Assembly (NCBI GenBank): GCA_965603365.1
Contig: CBFDCR010000010.1
Coordinates: forward strand, 33,956-97,955
Length of the DNA stretch: 64,000 bases
Direction of reading: 5' to 3'
Source of the DNA: JAHELQ01 sp965603365
Lineage (GTDB): Bacteria > Acidobacteriota > Aminicenantia > UBA2199
Shown here: in pieces, positions 35,187-44,508 of the stretch
Numbering within the stretch: the stretch's first letter is position 1
Layout of the letters: each line of letters begins with the position of its first letter
Program-made: the position numbers and the translations under genes
Notes under the pieces: generated by a model
Told to the model about the DNA's origin: nothing
Seen by the model: the letters and a program-made list of their open reading frames with translations, nothing else
Databases searched by the model: none

Positions 35187-35960
35187 CTAAAATAAGTAAA
35201 ATGCCTCAATAGAAAAATAGGTCCTGGAGAGGAAATTGGCCCTAACCGCCATCTCCCAGTGACGGCCCAGTTCAAACCGTGCCCCGGCGCAGACCCCCAG
35301 CAGATTTTTCTGCCGGTACTCCAATTCCTGCCGGGCAGAGATATTGCCGATCTCTTCGAACAGGGTCAGCCGGCCCTTGATCATGTTGAACTGGGGGCCG
35401 AAGAAAGGCGTCACCCCCAAAAAACCGTCATACTGAATCAATACATCCAGGGTTCCCTGATAGAAGAAATGTTCTTCCGCGGCCGTACCGCCGACAATGG
35501 GCAGGCGGATGTCCCATTCATTCGTCAACTGCTTCACATAGATGAATTCCACATTGCCGTGAAAGGAAAAGTTACCCCAATAAAAGGGCTGCCATTTCAG
35601 CACCAGGCCCAAAACCAACGAACCGTTCCACTCCGGCTCCAGGTCCAACGACAGGGGCAGCCGGGTAACCAGTACAGGATCGTTAAAATGGGTCAGGCCG
35701 TAACCGGCAACCGCTTCCAGGATGAAATTTCGGGAGATCTTCAAATCCAGTTCCAGCAGCAGCGCGCCGAAGGTAAAGGTGTTTCCCAGCCCTTCTACCC
35801 CGGCATCGTCGGCGAATTTCACTTGCGCCCTCTCATAGGAAAAGCGAAGGCCGGTAGAACATTTCGCCCCCTCCATTTCTTCTATTTCGATGGCAGACAA
35901 AGCCCCGGGAAAAGTAAACAAAAAAAGCAGCGATAAAAAGATACTCAACGTTTTGCGCAT
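35187..35960 (-). CDS. Probable outer-membrane beta-barrel protein
   Basis: 257 residues with a signal peptide (about 1-23, ending ALSA). The mature part alternates hydrophobic and polar residues in strands of about ten, such as 'LELDLKISRNFILEAVAGYG' and 'LGVCAGARFELGRHWEMAVR', and ends with Phe (AFYLF), the BAM-recognised C-terminal signature of outer-membrane barrels. The family is unknown. It is the first gene of the operon with the subtilase and recN, and a strong promoter lies 24 bases upstream. Confidence 0.7.
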   Translation of the reverse strand: MRKTLSIFLSLLFLFTFPGALSAIEIEEMEGAKCSTGLRFSYERAQVKFADDAGVEGLGNTFTFGALLLELDLKISRNFILEAVAGYGLTHFNDPVLVTRLPLSLDLEPEWNGSLVLGLVLKWQPFYWGNFSFHGNVEFIYVKQLTNEWDIRLPIVGGTAAEEHFFYQGTLDVLIQYDGFLGVTPFFGPQFNMIKGRLTLFEEIGNISARQELEYRQKNLLGVCAGARFELGRHWEMAVRANFLSRTYFSIEAFYLF

Positions 35961-35983
35961 GGTTCAAACCTCACTGAAATTAG

Positions 35984-36012
35984 AATATACAGAAATCCCG
36001 ATCATATGTCAA
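35984..36012 (-). promoter_or_regulatory. Sigma70 promoter for the barrel-subtilase-recN operon
   Basis: Minus strand TTGACA (36007-36012), 17-base spacer, TATATT (35984-35989): 11 of 12 consensus bases. The start near 35977 lies about 17 bases before ATG 35960. Confidence 0.75.
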
Positions 36013-36170
36013 TAAAAATTAGTTAGAAGGAAAGATAAGCTCTGGCGGATGCGGCAAAAAAGATGAAGATTAGAATCATAGCCGGAAAAATCATTCCCAT
36101 TCCCGCCGCATCGGCAAATCGCTGTTCCTTTCCATGATGGAAGGTAACCTGGAAGAGTTAAGGAAATAAA

Positions 36171-36208
36171 AGAAAAGGGACAGGGCGTGGGGCTCTGTCC
36201 CTTCTTTT
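36171..36208 (-). terminator. Rho-independent terminator after the trypsin-like protease gene
   Basis: AAGGGACAG (36175-36183) and CTGTCCCTT (36195-36203) form a 9-bp stem with an 11-base loop, extended by AGAAA/TTT arms. On the minus strand it is followed by a T-rich run and lies about 30 bases after the protease stop at 36236. Flanking A/T tracts could make it work in both directions. Confidence 0.8.
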
Positions 36209-36235
36209 AGTTATTAAGTTTCTACTACTCTATCT

Positions 36236-37993
36236 CTACTTGGTCCTGACTGCAAGTACATCGGAACAGCCTTCACCATAGCTATTGAAAGCACACACCT
36301 TGTAGTAGTACCGGGTCTTGCGGGTGAGGCCGGAATCGGTATAGGTGGTCACATCCGCACCTACAGTGGTCAGCAGGTCGAAGTCTACGCCATTCATGCT
36401 TTTGTAGATTTTGAAACCGTCTTCATTATCGGAATTATCCGTCCAGGTCAACATAACCTCATACTTCCATGCTTTAGCGGTCAGAGTGGGGGCTGCCGGG
36501 GGCTCAGGCGGGCAAACGGGGGTAGTGGCGCTGTCCACATTGGTATAACCGGAATCACCGGCGGAATTGCGGGCCTTGACCCGGTAATAATAGGTGGTGT
36601 TCTCGGCCGCGGTGGTATCGCTGTAGGCAGTTATATTGGCGCCCACAGAGTCGATCTCGTTGAAGTTGATACCGTTGGTGCCTCTTTCGATTCTGAAAGA
36701 GGCTTCATTGTCAGCGTTATCTGTCCAGGTGAGGTTGATTTGGTCGCAGGCCGCGGCAGTGGCATTCAGGTTGGTGGGGGCCGCGGGAGGATCCGGCTGT
36801 GCACCGCCAATGGCGTCGTTGGGGATAGTAGAACCGAGATCTGAAATGATAGAGGGGATAGGCAGGCCGCGGTTGGGGCAGGCGGCGCAGTGATGCAGTG
36901 ACACCACCAGATGATCGGCATTGGCCAGGACCGGAGAACCGGAGCTGCCGCCGGCGGTGTCGGCAAAGTAGCCGATGTCACCGGGGCCGCCAATGCAGGG
37001 GGTCTCGTTGGTGCTGTAGACTTCACAGTAGCCCGATTCGTCGTGAGAGTCGGTGCTGTAAACGGCAATCTGCTTGCCGTAGGCATTGGGATGCTGGGGG
37101 ATGTAGATCCTTTCGTTAATGGTGGGTAGGGAATTTCTAAACTGCATGTAGCCGTAAGAGGAAGTCACGTTGGAGGGCAGCAATACCAGTGAATAGTCCA
37201 GGTCGTAATCGTAGGCTTCCAGTACACCGGAGCTGGCTTCCACCGTCCCGGGACAGGCGCCCCAACTGCTACAACCGGTACTACAAGTTGCTCCCTCGGC
37301 CATGAATTCAAAGTCGGTGTTGCTGGCATCGGTCTGGTTTTCGATACAGTGGTTGTTGGTCATCACATGGCCTTCGCTGCCCAACAGCCAGCCGGTACAG
37401 GCACTGGTGCCGCCGATGAAGAGGCGGCAAACGGCCCTGGCCTTGTCGTACATGGTGCTGGGGTTATAACAGGGGGCCCATTCCTTGTCGTCGGTGCCGC
37501 AAATCGACTCCAGCCAGGCATCCTCGAAGCCACCCATTTCGGCAAAAGCGGCCTGGATGATGTTGTTCTCGTAACCCCGGGCCCACTTGTCGATTTCAAA
37601 ACCCCATCCCCCTTTGGGATTGCGGCTGACCAGTTTCGCAACGGCCATGTCGCCGGGGATGTGGGTGGCCCAGAATTCACTGATAACCTCTTTACCGCCC
37701 ATGACCACCTTTCCTTTCTCCCGGAACGTATAGACAAATTTCCCGTCGGGACTGGAAATTTCCAGGTAGTCGCCGGGAGCCAGGTCGAATTTGGAAAGGT
37801 GAATGGCGATATAGCCCGCCTCGGGCCAGTAAAAAGTCTTTTCCCATACTACACCGCCGCCGCCTTTGTAGGGGTGGGGGGATACGACTTTTTCGTGGAC
37901 CTCTTCACCAATCTTGATTTTGGCGAAAAGGGTGGGTGAAGAAAATGCGGTTAAACACGCAATGGTGAGAAACAAAACTAAAAGTTTCCTCAT
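36236..37993 (-). CDS. Secreted trypsin-like serine peptidase with two FN3 domains
   Basis: 585 residues with a signal peptide (about 1-24). Residues ~25-150 form a beta-rich pro or accessory domain. The S1-type peptidase follows: His in 'VMTNNHCIEN', Asp in 'YDYDLDYSLVLLPS', Ser in 'DTAGGSSGSPVLAN', with several cysteine pairs. Two fibronectin type III domains close the protein ('PAAPTNLNATAAACDQINLT' and 'PPAAPTLTAKAWKYEVMLTW'), each with the W-T-D-N-x-D-N-E core. FN3 modules probably tether it to a surface or substrate. The gene stands alone, with its own promoter and terminator. Confidence 0.92.
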   Translation of the reverse strand: MRKLLVLFLTIACLTAFSSPTLFAKIKIGEEVHEKVVSPHPYKGGGGVVWEKTFYWPEAGYIAIHLSKFDLAPGDYLEISSPDGKFVYTFREKGKVVMGGKEVISEFWATHIPGDMAVAKLVSRNPKGGWGFEIDKWARGYENNIIQAAFAEMGGFEDAWLESICGTDDKEWAPCYNPSTMYDKARAVCRLFIGGTSACTGWLLGSEGHVMTNNHCIENQTDASNTDFEFMAEGATCSTGCSSWGACPGTVEASSGVLEAYDYDLDYSLVLLPSNVTSSYGYMQFRNSLPTINERIYIPQHPNAYGKQIAVYSTDSHDESGYCEVYSTNETPCIGGPGDIGYFADTAGGSSGSPVLANADHLVVSLHHCAACPNRGLPIPSIISDLGSTIPNDAIGGAQPDPPAAPTNLNATAAACDQINLTWTDNADNEASFRIERGTNGINFNEIDSVGANITAYSDTTAAENTTYYYRVKARNSAGDSGYTNVDSATTPVCPPEPPAAPTLTAKAWKYEVMLTWTDNSDNEDGFKIYKSMNGVDFDLLTTVGADVTTYTDSGLTRKTRYYYKVCAFNSYGEGCSDVLAVRTK

Positions 37994-38130
37994 ATTGATA
38001 CCTCCTTATTGTTGATATTCCTTATAAAAAACACACTCCCTCTGGCACGTTGGCACTGTTAATCGGCTGAAGAATTTTTCTGTTGCTGTGTGGGTGTGTT
38101 TCACTTTGCTTTTTTCCGCTACGGTCTTAA

Positions 38131-38159
38131 ATGGTAAGTAAATAAAATATGGATGTCAA
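38131..38159 (-). promoter_or_regulatory. Promoter for the trypsin-like protease gene
   Basis: Minus strand TTGACA (38154-38159), 17-base spacer, TACCAT (38131-38136). It leaves a leader of about 130 bases before ATG 37993. No other feature is visible in 37994-38251. Confidence 0.5.
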
Positions 38160-38251
38160 TACGCCTAAAGATGGATTTTTGGTTGTATATTTGTCCCCAA
38201 AAAAATGCAACTAAAGTTGTACTTCATCGATGAAAGTTGTATGTTTCCCTT

Positions 38252-39247
38252 TCATTTTTTGCCCAGCAAAAGGTTCAGGCCAGGGGCCGGGTCTTTGCGG
38301 ATGATTTCAGAAAGCCCGGCAGCCTCCATCCAGGTGCAGATTTCCGCCTCGGTATAGGTGTCGCCCCCCGGGGTGCCCACCAACATGTTCAGGGCAAAAA
38401 TAACCGCCTGCTCCGGGCCGGTACGGTCATGGTCTACAATAAAGTCCAGAATCACCAACCGGCCGCCGGGATTGAGGGCATTGGCCCCTTTTTGGATCAA
38501 TTGTCGGTTCTCCTGGGGAGAGTTGATGTGGATGATGGCGGACATGAATACCAGGTCAAAGCCGCTGCCCAGATCATCGTTCAAATAATTGCCTTCGACG
38601 GTGGAAACCTGGGCCGCTAACCCCTCTTCTTGAATGTACTGCCGGGTGAGGGGAATCACTCTGGGCAGGTCGAAGATCACGGCGGTCCGCTCCGGACTTC
38701 CCCTCACCATGGCCATGGTATAGACACCGGAGCCGCCGCCCACATCGAGGATACGCCGCACCCCCGAAAGGTCGAGATGTTTCACCAGCATACCTGCCTG
38801 GTCCCGGGCCCGGGCATGCATGGCGCCGATAAAGGCCCGGGTGCGGTCGGTGGTCTCCCGGTCACCGGCTGGCGCCAACACCTGCCCCCCGGCCCGCACC
38901 GCTTCGGTAAGGGTGGTCCAGGTGCGCCACTGGTTGGCGGTGTGCAGCAAACCTCTCATGAAATCGGGGCTTTTTTGATTTAAATAGCGGCGGGCAGCCG
39001 GCGTATTGATAAATCGATCATTCTCCTTGATCAAAAAACCCAGCGCCACCAGGGCATTGAGCAGCCGGTCGGTTCCCCGGGGATCGGTACCGGCCTCTTC
39101 TGCCACCTGCCGGGAAGTTTTTTTCCGATCTCCTAATACGGTAAATACATCCAGTTCCAGGGCGGTGAGCAAGATCCGGCTGTGGCGAAAGCCGACGGCC
39201 AGTTCCCTGATATCCTGGGGAGTTTTGTACTGGTTCTCTTTTTTCAT
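38252..39247 (-). CDS. SAM-dependent O-methyltransferase (plant-type/Methyltransf_2 family)
   Basis: 331 residues. An N-terminal winged-helix dimerisation domain ('HSRILLTALELDVFTVLGD', 'DPRGTDRLLNALVALGFL') precedes a Rossmann domain with motif I 'RRILDVGGGSGVYTMAMV', 'AVIFDLPRVIPLT' and 'VVIL/LVILDFIVDHD'. This matches Methyltransf_2 enzymes such as hydroxyindole or polyketide O-methyltransferases. The substrate is unknown. Its ATG overlaps the plsC-like stop by 4 bases, so it is the third gene of an operon with two lipid enzymes and may act on a lipid or quinone-like product (inference). Confidence 0.88.
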   Translation of the reverse strand: MKKENQYKTPQDIRELAVGFRHSRILLTALELDVFTVLGDRKKTSRQVAEEAGTDPRGTDRLLNALVALGFLIKENDRFINTPAARRYLNQKSPDFMRGLLHTANQWRTWTTLTEAVRAGGQVLAPAGDRETTDRTRAFIGAMHARARDQAGMLVKHLDLSGVRRILDVGGGSGVYTMAMVRGSPERTAVIFDLPRVIPLTRQYIQEEGLAAQVSTVEGNYLNDDLGSGFDLVFMSAIIHINSPQENRQLIQKGANALNPGGRLVILDFIVDHDRTGPEQAVIFALNMLVGTPGGDTYTEAEICTWMEAAGLSEIIRKDPAPGLNLLLGKK

Positions 39248-39966
39248 TCCTCTAAATGCCTTAGAAAAGCCCGCCGGACCGTTTGCATCAATTCACCGAT
39301 ATTTTCCCGGGTATAACCATGGCTGGAGACGGGCGGTTCAACCACCAGGGTCACTCTTCCCGGCTTGATCAACCAACTGGTCTTCCGCTTGATTTGAAAA
39401 CTCCCCAACTGGATGACGGGTAAAATGTCCAGCCCGGCCTCTAAGGCCAGCAGGAAACCGCCCTTCTTGAAGGGGCTCAATTTACCGGTGATGGTGCGGG
39501 TGCCTTCGGGCAGTACGATAAAGGAGAAATCCTTCTTCTTTTGTATCAGGGCGGCGGCCTGCTTGAGGCTCTCCAGGGCCTTCCGCCCGCTCCGGCGGCT
39601 AACCGGGATGAGGCCGACTCGCCTGATTACCCAGCCGTAGACCGGCCATCTAAAATGGCTCTCCTCTTCGATTCCCCTGGCGTATCCGGGAAACCGGCTG
39701 TAAAAGACGAATCCATCAAATAGGTTGACATGATTCATCATCACGATGTACTGCTTTTGGGGGTCGATGTGTTCGATCCCTTTGGTGTCGATTCTTATGC
39801 CCGAAACCCATACCAGCGATCTACACAGTCCCTTGACCATCTTCTCAAAGAGCCTACCGGTACGGCATAGGCCCACCAAAAATAGAAGAATCGTCCACAC
39901 ACTCAAGACCAGTGGTCCAACGATCCAGACGTAGAGGGAAACGACGACCTCTTTGAGTGTTCTCAT
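39244..39966 (-). CDS. 1-acylglycerol-3-phosphate acyltransferase-like protein (PlsC family)
   Basis: 240 residues with an N-terminal membrane helix (about 10-35). The acyltransferase motifs are 'MMNHVNLFDGFVF' (N-H-x4-D form, motif I), 'RVGLIPVSRRSGRKAL' (motif II) and 'VLPEGTRTITGKLSPFKKGG' (motif III). It should acylate lysophosphatidate or a related lipid at the inner membrane. It overlaps both neighbours by 4 bases, forming a tight operon between the DAG-kinase-like gene and the methyltransferase. Confidence 0.92.
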   Translation of the reverse strand: MRTLKEVVVSLYVWIVGPLVLSVWTILLFLVGLCRTGRLFEKMVKGLCRSLVWVSGIRIDTKGIEHIDPQKQYIVMMNHVNLFDGFVFYSRFPGYARGIEEESHFRWPVYGWVIRRVGLIPVSRRSGRKALESLKQAAALIQKKKDFSFIVLPEGTRTITGKLSPFKKGGFLLALEAGLDILPVIQLGSFQIKRKTSWLIKPGRVTLVVEPPVSSHGYTRENIGELMQTVRRAFLRHLEE

Positions 39967-40877
39967 ACCAGGATCTTCAGTTCTCCGGGCAGCACCTTCA
40001 AGCTCATGGGGGTTTCTCCCAGGAGCTCGCCGTCGGCCATCAGTAGTTGCGGCGGTTCCGCCTTGATCTCGATCTCCTTACCCCGGAAGACATCGACCTT
40101 TGGGTGATCGATATGTTTGCCCTTAAACACGTTGACAAAAATATTGACGATTTCCCGGCGGTTGACTTCGTTGAACACAATCGCATCCACCAGGCCGTCG
40201 TCGGTCTCGGCCGTGGGCGCAATTTTCATGGCCCCGCCGGTATACCTGGAATTGGAGATGACCAGACTGCTGTCTTTGAGTTCAACATCTTCCCCATCCA
40301 CCCGCATGGTGAAACGGTTATCCATGCCTTTGAAGAGCCGGATCAACACCGCTAAGCTGTACCCCAGGGGGCCTAAGGGTTTCAACTTTTCATTGGTCAG
40401 TTTCAGGATATCGGCAATCAGGCCAATACCCAGAATATTCAGATAGTATTTCTTTAATGGGGCACCATCTTTGTAATAACTGAACTCCACCAGATCCACC
40501 CGCCGTCCGGGGCTGCCGAGGACTCTATCGACGGCGTCCCCAGCGGAGACATCCCAGAAATCCCGCAGAAAGGAGTTGCCGGTTCCGGCTGGGATCATGG
40601 CCCATTCGATCTCCCTCTGCGGCTTTCCGGTTGCATAGAGGCCATTGATGAGCTCAAAGGGGGTACCGTCACCGCCGATGGATACCACTCGCCCATAGCC
40701 CCGCGGGACAACCTGCTGCCCCAGTTCAAACAGATGGCCCGGATACCGGGAAACCTCAAAATCCAGATCCTTTATTTTCCCCTTCAGTTTTTCATATACC
40801 GAATCGGCAATTTTTTTTCCTTTGCCCTTACCGGCCGCCGGATTCAAAATCAGTAAAGTTTTTCGATCATCTATCAT
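39963..40877 (-). CDS. Diacylglycerol kinase-family lipid kinase (DgkB/YegS type)
   Basis: 304 residues. The catalytic domain opens with 'LLILNPAAGKGKGKKIADSV' and carries the nucleotide motif 'VVSIGGDGTPFELINGL' and 'AMIPAGTGNSFLRDF'. The C-terminal half is the all-beta lipid-kinase domain. It phosphorylates a diacylglycerol-like lipid using ATP. The first gene of the operon with PlsC-like and O-methyltransferase genes, it overlaps plsC by 4 bases. Kinase then acyltransferase suggests remodelling of one lipid class. Confidence 0.93.
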   Translation of the reverse strand: MIDDRKTLLILNPAAGKGKGKKIADSVYEKLKGKIKDLDFEVSRYPGHLFELGQQVVPRGYGRVVSIGGDGTPFELINGLYATGKPQREIEWAMIPAGTGNSFLRDFWDVSAGDAVDRVLGSPGRRVDLVEFSYYKDGAPLKKYYLNILGIGLIADILKLTNEKLKPLGPLGYSLAVLIRLFKGMDNRFTMRVDGEDVELKDSSLVISNSRYTGGAMKIAPTAETDDGLVDAIVFNEVNRREIVNIFVNVFKGKHIDHPKVDVFRGKEIEIKAEPPQLLMADGELLGETPMSLKVLPGELKILV

Positions 40878-41050
40878 GACCTCTTATATCACAGACGAAA
40901 CGATTTTTCAAATCCCGTTTTATTTTCTGTTAGAGTTTTCACCCTCTGCAACCACCGACCCTTAAAAAAATAGCCGGGGGATGGGTAAACTGCCCCTTTT
41001 TTATCTTTTTATGGTGTTTGGGGATTGGGGATTGGGGGATTTGGGGAAAA

Positions 41051-41127
<77 letters not shown>

Positions 41128-41150
41128 TTACCAGGTCGTCATAAAATGGT

Positions 41151-41179
41151 ATTATATAATAATTTTAATGGTTTGTCAA
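41151..41179 (-). promoter_or_regulatory. Perfect-consensus promoter for initiator tRNA
   Basis: Minus strand TTGACA (41174-41179), 17-base spacer, TATAAT (41151-41156), matching consensus at 12 of 12 positions. The expected start near 41144 is about 17 bases upstream of the mature tRNA 5' end. Confidence 0.85.
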
Positions 41180-41201
41180 ATTGAAAGAAAAGGATTAAAA
41201 T
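41173..41201 (+). promoter_or_regulatory. Possible malQ promoter overlapping the tRNA promoter
   Basis: Plus strand TTGTCA (41173-41178), 17-base spacer, TAAAAT (41196-41201). Its -35 hexamer overlaps the tRNA -35 on the other strand, so the two promoters would compete. The start near 41208 gives a leader of about 10 bases. Confidence 0.45.
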
Positions 41202-41217
41202 AAATGGGCAAAAAGAA

Positions 41218-42741
41218 ATGAAAATTACAAGAAGCTGTGGATTGTTACTTCATGTTACGTCACTGCCGGGCGCCTACGGCATCGGTACGTTGGGACGAGA
41301 GGCTTACGAGTTTATCGATCAGTTGCGGGAGGGGGGGCAGCGGTTCTGGCAGATTTTGCCCGTTGGGCCGGTTTCTTCATTTTTTGGATTTTCCCCCTAT
41401 TCCTCCAGCTCAACGTTTGCCGGGAATCCCCTGTTCATCAGTATAGAAACCCTTCAGCAAGAAGAGTGGCTCTCGGCCGATAGAATAGGTGATATACCGG
41501 TTGACAGGGGCAGCGGTTATGTCGATTTTGAACGGGTGCTGCGGCAGACGTTCGTCTGCCTGCGCCGGGCATTTGAGCATTTCCGGAAAGATGCGGATCA
41601 AAAAATGATGGAGTCGTTTTCCCGGTTTTGTGAAACCCATAGATGGTGGCTGGAGGATTTTGCCCTGTTTACGGCCCTGGCTCATTATCACGGTAGTTTT
41701 AATTGGCAAAGCTGGCCGCCGGCAGTTGCCGGCCGGGAACCGGCGGCTCTAAAAACATGGCGGCATAAATTGGCTGAAGAGATAAGATTTCAGCAATTTG
41801 TCCAGTTTGTTTTTTTTAGTCAATGGGAAAGGCTTCGACAATATGCCCGGCAAAAGGGCATCCGGATCATCGGCGATCTGCCCATCTATGTGACCATGGA
41901 CAGTGCCGATGTCTGGGCAAACCGAAACATATTCCAACTGGATCGAGATACTGGAAAACCACTGGCGGTGGCCGGGGTACCGCCGGATTATTTCAGCAAG
42001 ACCGGCCAGCGTTGGGGCAATCCACTATACCGCTGGTTCGAGGGAAAATCGTTGAAGCGGAAGACCCTCCAGTGGTGGCAGCACCGGCTGCAGCATCTGT
42101 TGATGATGGTGGATTTGGTGCGTATCGATCACTTCAGGGGATTTGAAGCCTACTGGGCTATACCGGCTGGAGAAAAGACTGCAGTCAAAGGAGAGTGGCT
42201 GCCGGGGCCGGGGGCGGCATTTTTCAACTACCTGAAGCAGGAACTGGGGGAACTGTCCTTGATCGCCGAAGATCTGGGAATGATTACCCCGGCGGTGGAA
42301 AAGCTGCGGGACGATTTTGGCCTGCCGGGCATGAAGGTGCTGCAGTTTGCCTTTGACGGCAACAGGGAAAATCCCTATCTGCCCCACAACTTCAAGACCC
42401 GCAACTGCATTGTGTATACCGGTACCCATGACAACAACACTTCGCGGGGCTGGTTCTTCGGGGCTGAAACCGATGAAGAGCAAAGAAAGAGAATTTTAGA
42501 CTATATGGACATCGAAGGAAGAGATGAGTTTCATTGGCACTTCATCCGCCTGGCCCTGGATTCTGCGGCCGATCTGGCTGTCATCCCGGTTCAGGATATT
42601 CTGGGATTGGGGGAAAAAGATCGTATGAATTTCCCGGGACAGACGGAACGAAACTGGGCCTGGAAGCTAAAACCGGGACAGTTGGGTGGGGAGGAGTTGA
42701 AACGGTTGAAGCACTTGTGTCAACTGTACAGGCGGGTGTGA
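41218..42741 (+). CDS. malQ: 4-alpha-glucanotransferase (amylomaltase)
   Basis: 507 residues, typical of GH77 enzymes. It transfers alpha-1,4-glucan segments between maltooligosaccharides. Diagnostic segments are 'HVTSLPGAYGIGTLG' at the N-terminus, 'FFGFSPYSSSSTFAGNP', 'RIIGDLPIYVTMDSADVWAN', the nucleophile region 'LVRIDHFRGFEAYW', the acid/base region 'LIAEDLGMITPAV' and 'YTGTHDNNTSRGWF'. All three catalytic carboxylates appear intact. The Shine-Dalgarno sequence is weak. No other maltose or glycogen gene is adjacent. Confidence 0.96.
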   Translation: MKITRSCGLLLHVTSLPGAYGIGTLGREAYEFIDQLREGGQRFWQILPVGPVSSFFGFSPYSSSSTFAGNPLFISIETLQQEEWLSADRIGDIPVDRGSGYVDFERVLRQTFVCLRRAFEHFRKDADQKMMESFSRFCETHRWWLEDFALFTALAHYHGSFNWQSWPPAVAGREPAALKTWRHKLAEEIRFQQFVQFVFFSQWERLRQYARQKGIRIIGDLPIYVTMDSADVWANRNIFQLDRDTGKPLAVAGVPPDYFSKTGQRWGNPLYRWFEGKSLKRKTLQWWQHRLQHLLMMVDLVRIDHFRGFEAYWAIPAGEKTAVKGEWLPGPGAAFFNYLKQELGELSLIAEDLGMITPAVEKLRDDFGLPGMKVLQFAFDGNRENPYLPHNFKTRNCIVYTGTHDNNTSRGWFFGAETDEEQRKRILDYMDIEGRDEFHWHFIRLALDSAADLAVIPVQDILGLGEKDRMNFPGQTERNWAWKLKPGQLGGEELKRLKHLCQLYRRV

Positions 42742-42789
42742 TTGTGATACGGCGAATTTTATGGTAAAAGAAGAAATAAGGAGTTTACG

Positions 42790-44487
42790 ATGAAACGCTG
42801 CATGTTGGTTTTTCTTATTTTATCTATTTTTTATAATTTGGGCCAGGCTGCCGACCGCATCACCGGCAAGATGTTCGCCAGCCGTTCAGAGGTGATGGCC
42901 GCCGAGGGCATGGTGGCTACCAGCCAGCCTCTAGCGGTTCAGATCGGCATCGATATTTTAAAAAAGGGCGGGTCGGCGGTGGATGCCGCCATTGGCGTGA
43001 ACGCGGCCATGGGCCTCATGGAACCCACCGGCTGCGGCATCGGCGGCGATCTGTTTGTCATTGTCTGGGACAATCAAGAGAAAAAGATGTACGGCTTAAA
43101 TGCCAGCGGCCGGGCGCCGTTGGCGATTTCCCTGAAGGTATTTAAGGAAAAGGGGTTAACCGCGATTCCCTACGACGGTCCGCTGTCCTGGACGGTGCCG
43201 GGCTGTGTGGACGGCTGGTTTGAGCTGCATAAAAAATTTGGTAACCTACCAATAAAAACCCTGCTGGAACCCGCCGTCCGCTATGCCCGCCGGGGATTTC
43301 CGGTGTCGGAACTGATTGCCTACTACTGGAACCGCTCCATAGACCGATTCAAGGAATTTGAAAACTTCCAGAAGCTGTATGCACCGGCCGGCAAATATCT
43401 GAACAAAGGCGATATCTTCAAGAATCCGGAATTGGCACAGACGCTGTCGTTGATTGCCCGCAAAGGCCGGGATGCCTTTTACAAGGGGGAGATTGCCCGC
43501 AACATTGCGGCCTATTCCCAAAAGGTGGGCGGGTTTTTTCAATACGAAGATTTTGCCCGCCACCACTCCGATTGGGTGGAGCCGCTAAAGGTGAATTACC
43601 AGGGCTGCGAGGTCTGGGAGCTGCCCCCCAACGGGCAGGGCATAGCGGTGCTGCAGATGCTGCAAATGCTGAAGCGATTTGACCTGAAGGCCATGGGCCA
43701 CAATTCGGCCCAATATCTCCATACCCTGATCGAGGTCAAGAAAATCGTCTACGAAGATCGGGCCAAATTTTATGCAGATCCCCAATTTATCGAACTCCCT
43801 CTTGAAGAGCTGCTCTCCGAAGGGTACGCCGAAAAGAGGCTTAAGCACTTAGATCCCCGAAGGTCTGCCCGCCAGATCCCGGCCGGCGATATCCGACTGG
43901 AAAGGGGAGATACGGTCTATTTAACGGTGGTGGACAAAGACCGCAATGCGGTGTCTCTCATTCAAAGCAATTACGCCGGGTTCGGCTCGGGCAGCGTGCC
44001 CGACGGGCTGGGATTCTGCATCCAGGACCGGGGCTGCTTGTTCAGCTTAGAAGAGGGGCATGCCAATGTCATCGAGCCGGGCAAACGTCCCTTCCATACC
44101 ATCATCCCGGCCATGGTAACCAGAGAGGGCCGGCCGGTCTTTACCTTTGGGGTGATGGGCGGGTCCATGCAGCCCCAGGGACACGTGCAGGTTTTGTTGA
44201 ATATCATCGATTTCGGCATGGGTATCCAGGAAGCTGGCGATGCCCCGCGGTTTCGCCATTCCGGTTCTTCCCAGCCCAATGGCGGTATCATGAGAAACGG
44301 CGGTATTGTCTACCTGGAGGGCGGCATCTCTTCCCAGGTGATCCAGGAATTGCTGGATTGGGGCCACCGCATCGGCAAGACCCGGGGCGGATTCGGGGGC
44401 TACCAGGGAATCTGGATCGATCATCGGCGCGGCATCCTGATAGGCGCCAGTGAATCCCGCAAAGATGGCTGTGCCATCGGTTATTGA
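42790..44487 (+). CDS. ggt: Gamma-glutamyltransferase
   Basis: 565 residues with a signal peptide (about 1-21), so periplasmic or extracellular. It cleaves glutathione and other gamma-glutamyl compounds. The autoprocessing nucleophile is Thr375 in 'RGDTVYLTVVDKDRNAVSL', which separates large and small subunits. Other family segments are 'GGSAVDAAIGVNAAMGLMEP', 'GCGIGGDLF', 'SWTVPGCVDGW' and 'FGVMGGSMQPQGHVQVL'. AAGGAG lies 9 bases before the ATG. A methyltransferase gene follows after 21 bases. Confidence 0.95.
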   Translation: MKRCMLVFLILSIFYNLGQAADRITGKMFASRSEVMAAEGMVATSQPLAVQIGIDILKKGGSAVDAAIGVNAAMGLMEPTGCGIGGDLFVIVWDNQEKKMYGLNASGRAPLAISLKVFKEKGLTAIPYDGPLSWTVPGCVDGWFELHKKFGNLPIKTLLEPAVRYARRGFPVSELIAYYWNRSIDRFKEFENFQKLYAPAGKYLNKGDIFKNPELAQTLSLIARKGRDAFYKGEIARNIAAYSQKVGGFFQYEDFARHHSDWVEPLKVNYQGCEVWELPPNGQGIAVLQMLQMLKRFDLKAMGHNSAQYLHTLIEVKKIVYEDRAKFYADPQFIELPLEELLSEGYAEKRLKHLDPRRSARQIPAGDIRLERGDTVYLTVVDKDRNAVSLIQSNYAGFGSGSVPDGLGFCIQDRGCLFSLEEGHANVIEPGKRPFHTIIPAMVTREGRPVFTFGVMGGSMQPQGHVQVLLNIIDFGMGIQEAGDAPRFRHSGSSQPNGGIMRNGGIVYLEGGISSQVIQELLDWGHRIGKTRGGFGGYQGIWIDHRRGILIGASESRKDGCAIGY

Positions 44488-44508
44488 AGGGAACGAAAAA
44501 GAGGCCGC

